A stretch of DNA of 64,000 nucleotides, from positions 806,001 through 870,000 of the forward strand of contig JBBPFI010000001.1 in NCBI GenBank assembly GCA_037974965.1. Direction: 5' to 3'. A program made the translations under genes and the position numbers. The notes below the pieces were generated by a model. It saw nothing but the letters and a program-made list of their open reading frames with translations, was not told where the DNA came from and did not search any database. This document shows positions 55,917-64,000 of this stretch, in pieces. Source of the stretch: Dacryopinax spathularia. Taxonomy: Eukaryota; Basidiomycota; Dacrymycetes; Dacrymycetales; Dacrymycetaceae. Each line of letters begins with the position of its first letter. The stretch's first letter is position 1.

Positions 55917-56806
55917 CTACACAGGCTGCGCACCAATCTCAGCCTTCAGCCTCTCGACCTCTTTCTGCTTCTCTTCCAGCATCTGCTTGTACTTGATCAG
56001 CTTCTCCATCAGTGTCTTCTTCGCTTGATCAAGCCTCTCTGCCTCTTCCCTCTCCATGACCTGCGTGAACTCCGGTATTCCTCGCGAGATACCGGCAATA
56101 GATTGGGGATTTGCGATATTGGGTGGAACGCCCTTTCTGCGCACCTTCGGCAGAGGGATCGGAGGATGTTGTCGCAATATATCGAAGAAGGCTTGTGGAG
56201 GGTCGGTGAATACGATTTCGTCGTACTGCCATGCATGAACCGAGTCTTGCTGTGGAACCGGTGTAGGAGCAGCGGGTTTCGGGAGGCCTGAATCCGGATC
56301 CCAGTTCGGTTCAGGCAGATGCCATTGATGTATGCGAATATAGTGATTGAGCCTGATAGGTTTCTCTTGCGCTTCGGGGATAAAGGTGATTTGTATCTGG
56401 ACGGAGAACTCGCCCCATCTGCAGACTCGTCAGTCTCGCTATCATAGTTTGGTGTGAAGATCCGGCGCACCCAGTTTCGGTCACCTCGAAGGGCGGCTTG
56501 TCCACAACCCGGTTCGGATTCGGGTACGTATCATGTAGCTTGAACGTAACACGCTTGATGAAGTAGCTCAAGTCTTCCGCTCCTCCGACCTGCTCAGCCC
56601 GTCCTTCGACAGAGGCTGCGCTCCGTACTCCGAGGGTCCATCGGTGGGTATGGTCTTGGGGAACGTTGGCACGCTCGGTAGCGGTGAGAAGGACGGCGGA
56701 GTTGCCGTATATGATCGGTCGATGTATTTGAATACCCTGGGCATATTGTGAGGCAGCGAATAGACAGTGAACATGTTGCACACACTCGTACGCGTTCTGT
56801 AGACAT
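55917..56806 (-). CDS. YAF9: YEATS-domain protein Yaf9/GAS41
   Basis: Three exons (56792-56806, 56471-56736 and 55917-56418) give 260 aa. After a five-codon first exon, the YEATS domain starts (RPIIYGNSAVLL, DHTHRWTLGVR, DLSYFIKRVTFKLHDTYPNP, PPFEVTETGWGEFSVQIQIT), followed by LNHYIRIHQWHLPEP and a C-terminal coiled coil (AERLDQAKKTLMEKLIKYKQ). The HTHRW, LHDTYPNP and TGWGEF motifs are those of Yaf9, a reader of acylated/acetylated histone H3 shared by the NuA4 acetyltransferase and SWR1 (H2A.Z) complexes. Taf14 is the main alternative, but the C-terminal coiled coil and length fit Yaf9 better. It is divergent from VMA21 with only 124 bp between the starts. Confidence 0.9.
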
Positions 56807-56930
56807 GGCCGGTGCAGAGAGAAAGAGCGCCCGTTGAACTCTTTCGATCAGGGACACGCCAAAATTGGCGCCTGGACGAACTCGTGCTGCGCGAGTGACT
56901 CTAGTGAAGGCTCTTCTTCACTTCTCAAAG
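56807..56930. promoter_or_regulatory. Compact bidirectional promoter YAF9/VMA21
   Basis: Only 124 bp separate the ATGs of YAF9 (56806, minus) and VMA21 (56931, plus). Both promoters and 5' UTRs must overlap here. No specific binding site recognised. Confidence 0.5.
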
Positions 56931-57324
56931 ATGAGCGCACAGACCCGGCCAACACGATCAGCGGATCAGGCGCAAGTCCGGTAGGCTATGATTTTGGCTC
57001 TTTCTTAACAACGGGGTGCTAATTCCGTTGATCAGAGGTGTGCTCGCCAAACTCGCCTTGTTCAGTGTCTTGCTCGCCCTGGGTCCAATAGCCACATACT
57101 ATGGCATCAACTGGTATCTAACAAAAGGTACGCGAATCACACATTTTGGTCAATTCAGGACTAACATCGAGATCATAGACACAAACATGGCAGCGATAGG
57201 CGCCATCGTTGTCGCCAACCTCGTCCTCGTCGGCTACATCCTCGTAGCCATTAACGAAGACAAGCAAGACCAACAAGCCGCCCAACAAGCAAAAGAAAAG
57301 CTCTCCGATCCCAAAACCCAATAA
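56931..57324 (+). CDS. VMA21: V-ATPase assembly factor Vma21
   Basis: Three exons (56931-56980, 57036-57127 and 57179-57324) give 95 aa. Two transmembrane helices are clear: LALFSVLLALGPIATYYGIN and NMAAIGAIVVANLVLVGYIL, separated by a short WYLTKDT loop, which is the Vma21 signature. The protein sits in the ER membrane and escorts the Vo proteolipid ring of the vacuolar ATPase to the Golgi. The C-terminus (KEKLSDPKTQ) has no plain KKxx retrieval signal of the yeast type, so recycling may use another signal. The introns (55 and 51 nt) are standard. Confidence 0.93.
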
Positions 57325-57553
57325 CACTCCGATCCAAGAATCGCCGAGGCTGTGGGACTGTGGAGACGATGTATACTATCTGACTTGTATTGTATTTCGC
57401 TATTTACACATTTCATGACGGTTTATTTGATACAGCTGATTTCCCAAAAATAGTACAGTATCATATCTAGCCGGCCGGCTGGGTTCGTTATGGCTACACA
57501 TGTGTCCGCGAAGGAGAAGAAGGATCATATATAAGAGTTGTGGGCGAGGAAGA

Positions 57554-59488
57554 TCAGACGGCGTATCCGTACTCGACTGTGCCTGGCGCGGGTGACCAGC
57601 CGACGTGGAAGAGCGAAGGCGAGCGGTCGGCGGAGACTTTCGGCGTGAGGGGGCCGATGTCCATGTTCGCTACGAAGGGCAGGCTGGGGAGCTCCATGTG
57701 CATGTTGTCCTTCGGCGCTGTGGTTGGTGGGGCTGGCACGGGGCGAGACGGTGCTTTGCGTATTGCCTGGGGCTCGTCGAACTCGAAGGAGTTCCTCTGC
57801 GGGGGCGGGATCTCGTCGAATTCGAAGGAGGGCATGGGCGACGTGGTTTCAAGGCGGGGCGTGATGTGCATCGTGTGTTCATCGAACGCGTCGGTGGACT
57901 CGCAGTCATCTTCATCATCCGAAAGGTCCTCGACCACATCAGACGCAGAGGAGATGGAGGAAAACGAATCATTCCGCTCGAACGCCCTGCGATGACGCAC
58001 GCTGCTGTCTGCACTCGAGGGCGACAGGCGAGACATAGCGAAAGATTCGTCGGACGACGACTCGCCATCGTCGAGAGAGTTATTCTCATCAGGTCCTTTG
58101 GACGCGTCGAGTATCGTACCAAAGGAAGGAATGGCAATCCGGCCTTGGTTGAAAGTCGGTGTGGAAGCACGAGCACGGATAGTACCCGTCTTACCGATCG
58201 AGACGAGGTTGGGTGGAGAAATGGGCGGCGTGGGCAGATGCGACAAATACGGCAACTCAAACAGATCGCCTTCCATCTCCGCTTTGTGCACCGTCTCTTC
58301 CTGGACCGCATCGAGTGCCGGAGGCTTCGGGAACGCGGAGAGGGAGATGGAGTAGTTGAGCGCGTCTTGGAGGCTCATCACCGAGAGGCTGCTGGGCGCT
58401 GAGGAGAGGCCGGAAGCAAGGCTGGACTTCGACCCGGTTGACGGCAAACCACGCGCCATGGAGAGCGACACGTCGAGAGCTTCGAGCGGCGAGAGAGAGG
58501 GTACGCGATACCGCGGATATGCGGGCGTTGCGGGAGGTGTGAGGGGTTTGTCGGAGATCTCAGGCGAGGCCTGGAGCGAGATGGGCATTTGCAGCGGCCG
58601 AGTTGGCAGAGGTCGTTTGGGTGGGTCGCTAAACGCGCGGACGAGTCCGGTCGGTCGTTGAGGTGATGGGGTAGGAGTGACTTCCGGAGCTCGGATGTTG
58701 ATGGTTGGCGCTGGAGCTGGGGTTGTCGATCGCAGAGCACCGGGATTGGGAAGCTCGCTCAGCGTATCAAGATCCTCTTCCGCCTCCTCCAAGAACGCCG
58801 ACCATACCTCATCCAGCTGGGGAAGCTTCGACGTCGTTCCGACGAACAACCTTCGAGGTGGAGGTGCGAGGAACGCGTCTTCCGCTTCCTCAGGACGTGG
58901 GGGACGCGGTGGAGGGGTGCGGTTTGGTGATCTTGACCCGCCCGACAGTGGTGATGGCCCATGCGGCTCGGTCGACATCCCGAAGGAACGCGATCTTGGT
59001 CTTTCTGGTGCAGCATAGGGCGGGCGGGCCTGGTTGAAAGATGCTGCGCGCATGGCGGCGTATCGTTGTGGACTGCCGGAGGAGGCGGCTGATGGATGTG
59101 GGGGGAGAGGCGGCGATGGTGCGCGTGGTGGTGAGATGGGCAACGGGTTGTGAAGCCGTTTCCTCGGTGAAGTCGTCACGTTGTCGGAACCGCGTCGCGT
59201 CAGGCGGGGACTTGAAAGCATCTCCGATGAAGAGCCCGGGTTAACTGATGGTCCGACCGGCGTGTAGAGGACGATTGGTGGTGGGCGCGAGCGGAGGCCA
59301 TGAGATTGCGGTGTTGCTGGCTCGGAGCCTCTCCGAACAAATTGAGGGAAGACAGGAGGCAGGATATCAGGCGTTGTCGAGCGCGACGAGAAGGCTGATG
59401 ATGATGTTGTCGATGATGTTTGGGACGCATTCGAGAAAGCGCGTTTCTCCTTGCGTTTCGAGCCGTTGAAGAATGAGAAAGTCGGCAT
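57554..59488 (-). CDS. Ser/Pro-rich hypothetical protein, 644 aa
   Basis: A single uninterrupted exon from ATG 59488 to the stop at 57554, unusual here where most genes have several introns. The protein is largely disordered: many SP/TP and RRGS-type phospho-sites, PPRPPRP runs, and only short ordered pieces such as LPQLDEVWSAFLEEAEEDLD, LSPLEALDVSLSMARGLP and MSLQDALNYSISLSAFP. Near the C-terminus SFEFDE occurs twice (SFEFDEIPPPQRN, then SFEFDEPQAI), likely short linear motifs. The start MPTFSFFNGSKRKEKRAF is short, aromatic and basic. No catalytic domain. A signalling scaffold or cytoskeletal adaptor is possible, but I do not recognise the family. Confidence 0.75.
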   Translation of the reverse strand: MPTFSFFNGSKRKEKRAFSNASQTSSTTSSSAFSSRSTTPDILPPVFPQFVRRGSEPATPQSHGLRSRPPPIVLYTPVGPSVNPGSSSEMLSSPRLTRRGSDNVTTSPRKRLHNPLPISPPRAPSPPLPPHPSAASSGSPQRYAAMRAASFNQARPPYAAPERPRSRSFGMSTEPHGPSPLSGGSRSPNRTPPPRPPRPEEAEDAFLAPPPRRLFVGTTSKLPQLDEVWSAFLEEAEEDLDTLSELPNPGALRSTTPAPAPTINIRAPEVTPTPSPQRPTGLVRAFSDPPKRPLPTRPLQMPISLQASPEISDKPLTPPATPAYPRYRVPSLSPLEALDVSLSMARGLPSTGSKSSLASGLSSAPSSLSVMSLQDALNYSISLSAFPKPPALDAVQEETVHKAEMEGDLFELPYLSHLPTPPISPPNLVSIGKTGTIRARASTPTFNQGRIAIPSFGTILDASKGPDENNSLDDGESSSDESFAMSRLSPSSADSSVRHRRAFERNDSFSSISSASDVVEDLSDDEDDCESTDAFDEHTMHITPRLETTSPMPSFEFDEIPPPQRNSFEFDEPQAIRKAPSRPVPAPPTTAPKDNMHMELPSLPFVANMDIGPLTPKVSADRSPSLFHVGWSPAPGTVEYGYAV

Positions 59489-61453
59489 CGCGGCGGTCGT
59501 CGCGAAAGAAGGAGGATGGCGGGCAGTCGCTGGGGAAGGCGGGGCGTCGTGCGACCGGGAAAAGAGGAGCTCGTCGTCGATACGATCCCTCTCACTTCTT
59601 CGTCGTCAAGGTCACGTTACGGGGAAATAGTATGTAAACAGAAGGGAAGAGGCAGCCGCGGGAGGGAGCTCCTGTTTTGCGTTGCACCTTGACAGAGGAA
59701 GAGTGAGAGGGAGGTATGGACGGGCTCTCGTTACGACGTCGCGACCCGCGGGATAAATACAGGTCAAGACTGCGTCCATGGACATAGGAGCCCTCGTAGT
59801 GGCCAGGAGTGCTTGGTGGATGACGTGACTTTCCCGCCGGGCTCAATGGCAAGGCCCAGCCCTGGTTCGATGACCGAGCTCAGAATGCTAGATTGACACT
59901 AAGCCGGGATGCCTAAGGGCGCTACATACCGGGCGAGAATGCCATAATTGGTAAAAATCGGGCGATTGGGGAGGAACATGGGCTTCGGAGCATACAGCAG
60001 CAATCGGCAGGCTTTTGCAATATCCAAGCCGGATTCGTTTCGCCCAGTAGTGTAAGTAGTATGCGGGTGGCCGAGCCGGCGGTGGTCAGCGCTAGGAGAT
60101 AGACTTGTGGTGGTGAGCGAGATATGGGACGGGTCAGAAATACAGTTCAAAGTGCGGAGGCACGCGCCTCGTATTACCGCGAACTGAAGTGAAGTGAAGC
60201 TTAGGGCACGTGCCGCCCGCGCGTCGTCCCTAACCTCGGCCGGGTGCGCGTCGCCGCCACGAAGATGTGCGAAGAACTGCACAGCCCCCATCAGACCGGG
60301 TATTACGTATTCAAAGCACCCCTTAATGCCGGCATAAGAGGTTAGATATCCTTTGCAGAGTCCAATGGTTGCGAAACCAGAACGGCTCGGTGGATTTGAA
60401 GTGTTACGCAGCATCGATGTTTGCAGAATGGGCCAAGTGAGAGAGGCGCAACGGACGGACAGGGACCCGCGCCCAGTGGACGAAGCGCTTCCGGAAGCAT
60501 CGGAGGCATTTGATCAACAAGTTAAGGGGATCAGAGGCGGGTGCAGTCGCAAGCCATCTTCGTCACCTCCTCTCACAGTGATGCACACTGATGAGCAGCA
60601 GGAAGGATTGCTTCTGAGCGAGGCTTCGAACTTGCAATAACCAAACTAATAATCATTAACACAATTAATAACCACGCGAAGAAGGAAGTGCTGCTCCACC
60701 GGCGTCATACCCAACCCACTGACGTTTCTCGCCCAAATTGCCCCTCCAACTCCTCCCGGGCACCCTGCGAACGCTAGTGCGCCGCAACCCAATTCCCTCA
60801 GCTCGCCTAACAACCCCAAACCACCACATACCATTCCTCACAGCAAGGGACCTATCAATCGACAACCCAGACCGGATCGTCTCTCCACCTCCTCATCGTC
60901 CATTCCTGCATTCTCATTCCTCGCCCTAAGTATCCCTGCATCTTGGCTGTGTGCCGAGCTGAGCCGGGGAGGCAGGTGTCCACTTTTTGCTTTTCAGGAG
61001 CTGCGAAGCTGGGCATTCCTTGGAGGATTTTGGTGAGGGATGGCGATTGACTTGCTGGTTTTCGGGTAAGAGCCGGGTAGGTTGGTTGTCATGCCCGGGG
61101 TGCAGAGTCGCTTGACGAGGCGATGGATATGTGGATCGGCGCGTGCACAAATTTGGCTTTCTGACTCGCCCAGATAAACTCGACTTTCACACTCCCTATC
61201 TCCCTAGCAACCTCCTGCCACTGAACCAAATCGAGCGATCCCAAACACAGGCGAAGGGACAAACCAGTGTACGTGTACATGATTCACGGGTATGTATTTT
61301 GGCAATGATAATAAACACTGAAACTATGAACAAGCGAGGGGGGTGAACATGCTGGGTGTCAACTAGTAATACAACTATCTATCCTATCCCGTCCAGAATG
61401 AAAGATACCGGAGAAAACAGCTGCAACGAGCACAGAGGGAGGGCTGAGGGGGC
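59489..61453. other. 2.0-kb spacer upstream of the Ser/Pro-rich gene
   Basis: No supported gene. A minus-strand frame at 59899-60414 and short frames near 60353-60929 have no family features. The left part should be the promoter of the gene at 59488, the right part the RNR2 3' UTR. A stretch near 60650-60670 is AT-rich (AATAATCATTAACACAATTA). Confidence 0.5.
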
Positions 61454-62813
61454 TCAGAAGTCCTCGTCCAGTGTGAACGTCTTTGAGCTTGTTACTGGTG
61501 TGTCGGCGGGTGAGTCGGCCGAGCCCGGTGTGGATGGCTTGGTCTTCTGCGCAGCGGAGACGTTCACGCCTGCCTTTGCGTAGTCCGAGACGCGCTTCTC
61601 GAAGAAGTTGGTCTTGCCTTGCAGGGAGATGAGGTCCATGAAGTCGAACGGGTTTGTGACGTTGTAGACTTTCTCGTTGCCGAGAGCGACGAGAAGGCGG
61701 TCAGCGACGAACTCGATGTACTGGTTCATCAGGTTCGAGTTCATGCCGATCAGAGCGACGGGGAGGGCGTCGGTCAGGAAAGTCTGCTCGATCGCGACGG
61801 CCTCGGTGATAATTCGGCGGACGGTGTCAGGGTGCGGCCGGCGGCGGAGATGGCTGAAGAGCAGGCAGGCGAAGTCGGTGTGCATACCCTCGTCACGGGA
61901 GATGAGCTCGTTCGAGAACGTCAGGCCGGGCATGAGACCCCGCTTCTTCAGCCAGAAGATGGAAGCGAACGACCCGGAGAAGAAGATACCCTCGACGGCG
62001 GCGAAGGCGACGAGACGCTCAGCAAATGTTGATCGCTTGTCGGAGATCCACTTCAGTGCCCAGTCTGCCTTCCGCTTGATGCAAGGGATGGTCTCAATGG
62101 CGTCGAACAGGTACTCGCGCTGCTCAGCATCCTTGATGTAGGTGTCGATGAGCAGAGAGTAGGTTTCAGAGTGGATGTTCTCCCTGTTTTGATGTCAGAC
62201 TCATGATATAGCAATGGAATGCGAATGGACGCACATCATGATCTGGAAACCGTAGAAGCAGCGGGCCTCAGCAGCCTGCACCTCGTTGCTGAACCGCTCA
62301 ACAAGGTTCTCGTTGACGATACCATCAGAAGCAGCGAAGAAAGCGAGGACGTGTGAAATGAAATGCCGCTCGTTATCGTTCAGACGGTTCTGCCAGTCGT
62401 GCTGGTCTTTCGACAGGTCCATCTCCTCTGCTGTCCAGAATGATGCTTCTGCCTTCTTATACATTTGCCAGATCTGCAAGCGCGTGAGCAAGGTGGTAGA
62501 GAAAGGCGGCGAGTGAGCATACCTCGTGATACTGGATGGGGAAGAGCACAAAGCGACGCTGCGTCTCCTTCAGGAGCGGCTCATCCTTCTCCTCGCAGTT
62601 CACATCGCCCACAAACCGCTTGCGGTACTCCTCGAGCGGCTCCTCTTCCTCCTCGGCCTTCTCAGCAGGTGCGGCAGCAGCCTTGATCTTCTCCATGAAT
62701 GCCTTGTCCTTGACAGGAGTGACGATAGACATGGACTCGAGCTGGGCTGCAGCTTTCTTTGATGGTGTCGCGTCGAAGTCCTCGAAGAAAGGTTGGGTCG
62801 CGACGGGTGCCAT
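61454..62813 (-). CDS. RNR2: Ribonucleoside-diphosphate reductase small subunit (R2)
   Basis: Three exons (62523-62813, 62235-62473 and 61454-62183) give 419 aa. Class I R2 features: [33 protein letters not shown] (first iron ligand region), the E-x2-H pair MMENIH followed by the tyrosyl-radical segment ETYSLLID, the second pair DEGMH, and a C-terminal FTLDEDF tail that docks onto the large subunit. It supplies the diferric-tyrosyl radical for dNTP synthesis. The acidic, Ala-rich N-terminus (about 80 aa) before the fold is normal for fungal Rnr2. The promoter holds an MCB cluster, fitting S-phase and checkpoint control; ATR lies 6 kb away. Confidence 0.96.
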
Positions 62814-63130
62814 TGGTATGCAGTTCGGGGTAGTGGAGGGAGAGTGTGAGCGTAGACGTGTAATGTATCGCGACGAAGCGCGACTTAGATTAAGTAGCGA
62901 GAGGAGGGAGGGGAGATGTGCACGAAGAGGAAGAGGAAGAGAGGTGAGATCGACCCGGGTGTCTTATAGGATCTGCAAGTCAACCTGAATATTTGATCCC
63001 GCTTGGTGTGCTGACGCGCGGATCGAAGTGAGGGGGCGTGACGCGCCAAAGTAATGAAAAATAAACGCGTGAACGGGTGCATTAATGTACGTGTACGCCG
63101 ACGCGTCGCACATGACACACGCGTGACCCG
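62814..63130. promoter_or_regulatory. RNR2 promoter with MCB cluster and E2F-like site
   Basis: Within 320 bp of the RNR2 ATG are three ACGCGT boxes (63065-63070, 63101-63106 and 63119-63124) and, 14 bp before the first, ACGCGCCAAAG (63041 on; reverse strand CTTTGGCGCG), a good E2F/extended MCB match. Such clusters mark MBF targets in fungi; RNR genes are classic examples. A CT-rich tract (seen from the minus strand, about 62890-62945) lies between the cluster and the ATG. Confidence 0.7.
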
Positions 63131-64000
63131 CACACATACATCACGCTTCCTCGCATTCCGCGACTTCTTTCCACACTTCCACATCACACTCGGAGCAGCG
63201 GGCGAAACATTCTGCCCATTCCGCACACGCTGCTGGCACAGTCCCGCTGACTCGTATGCGTTCTTCGGGCAGGACGGCCCAGCCCTGGGAGCGCGTCATC
63301 GTCCCATCCCTAGACAAACAACGACCAAACGTTTATTTACACCTCGGGTGCTTCCGGCGCCTCATTGTACAAAGATGACTGTGCCCCGTCCCTTTCTGAA
63401 GCTATTTCGGTCACCCTCGGACTTTCCTGTTCTTCTGAGCTTCTGCGTTCTGGTGGCAGAACTCACGCGGCTTTGCGGCTTTCGGACGATCACTCAGGCT
63501 CGCGGCGCCCCTCTCGCCGAGCGAGGGGGAGGGGCTTGGCAAGGCGATAGATCCGCGTATCTCTTATCCGATAAAAGCGCTGCTATGGTGACGTGACCGT
63601 GCCTACTTTTAGCTGCGCCGCGGTGCGGATGGCCTACCTTGAAAGGCAATATGGTTCTGATCTGGGACGCGTGAATTCTCGGAGGTCCTTGGAGGTCCTA
63701 TCACTCACTCTCATGAGAGGTCACGTGATGAGATGATTGGATCTACCTTACGCCGAGCTCATCGCCCTGCGAAGCTTCCCCTTCGTCCCAAATGACCCTA
63801 CGGCCCTGCAAAGCACTCTTTAGCCCTTCGTAAGCTGGCATAATGCTGCGGTTAATATACTAGCCTTTTATGGTCGCAAGACTGATCAAGCATGTGACGT
63901 CAACCCCCTGCTTCTAGTGGCTATGCTCAGGGTTCTCCCCTCCCCTCGCTGCTGACTTCCCTTTCTCCTCCTCCTCGATCAAAAGCACAAGATACCCAAG
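63131..64000. other. Right-edge region, no recognised gene
   Basis: The ORF at 63054-63596 (plus) overlaps the RNR2 promoter and has no family features. A further ACGCGT is at 63667-63672, and a GGAGGTCCT word is repeated in tandem near 63680-63699. Either the upstream region of RNR2 or the edge of a gene beyond the window. Confidence 0.45.

Noticed and set aside
57605-58402. 265-aa plus-strand frame opposite the Ser/Pro-rich gene
   Set aside because: Antisense shadow with skewed Arg/Gly composition; the 644-aa minus frame is longer and has a protein-like composition.
59855-59885. B-box-like GGTTCGATGACC
   Set aside because: It deviates from GGTTCGANTCC and no upstream A-box or acceptor stem is present.
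60055-60110. tRNA-like A-box (GGTGGCCGAGCCGG)
   Set aside because: No matching B-box or cloverleaf pairing follows; it is inside plain spacer sequence.
63054-63596. 180-aa plus-strand ORF upstream of RNR2
   Set aside because: It overlaps the MCB cluster in the RNR2 promoter and has no recognisable family features.

Overview
The window is nuclear DNA of a filamentous or yeast-like fungus, most likely a basidiomycete (Agaricomycotina-like). The genes are eukaryotic and intron-dense. Nearly all introns are 45-60 nt with GT-AG ends (GTACGT, GTGAGT and GTGCGT donors are common) and often a CTAAC/CTGAC-like branch site. The DNA is moderately GC-rich, and the gene set is fungal housekeeping plus signalling. 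I saw no tRNA, rRNA, CRISPR array or intact transposon. All gene models below were spliced by eye. Where I summed exon lengths they divide by three, and I say where I could not resolve a junction.

Left third (1-22 kb): about 2.4 kb without a recognisable gene; an Apd1/Aim32-type [2Fe-2S] protein; the AGC kinase SCH9 (minus strand); a small TIM17/OEP16-like membrane protein with an unresolved 3' end; a 463-bp nonautonomous DNA transposon (MITE) with TA duplication; mitochondrial ribosomal protein bS18m, divergent from the large PAS-kinase-receiver protein RIM15; an Sfr1/Mei5-like recombination factor; and the Golgi carboxypeptidase KEX1.

Middle (22-44 kb): a cysteine-free ER membrane protein with a possible thioredoxin-like fold; an Iqw1/DCAF-type WD40 protein; the CTD kinase CTK1/CDK12 with a long RS/DR-rich N-terminus; CSN4, divergent from a COX7A-like subunit with a 32-nt intron; two hypothetical ORFs in a gene-poor, simple-repeat-rich stretch; a RING + LON-domain protein; a 2.9-kb spacer; and a NOL11/Utp8-like nucleolar protein.

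Right third (44-64 kb): a short-chain dehydrogenase whose catalytic Tyr is Phe; an MFS transporter with a 12-nt micro-exon; the checkpoint kinase ATR (8.5 kb, more than 20 introns) tail-to-tail with YAF9; VMA21; a Ser/Pro-rich hypothetical; and the ribonucleotide reductase small subunit RNR2.

Two functional themes run through the window. SCH9 and RIM15, kinase and substrate in the yeast TORC1 quiescence pathway, lie about 4 kb apart. Four genome-maintenance genes (SFR1-like, ATR, YAF9, RNR2) are also present, and the promoters of SFR1-like, ATR and RNR2 carry ACGCGT (MCB) boxes, in RNR2 with an E2F-like site. This suggests shared MBF control at G1/S. The linkage may be chance.
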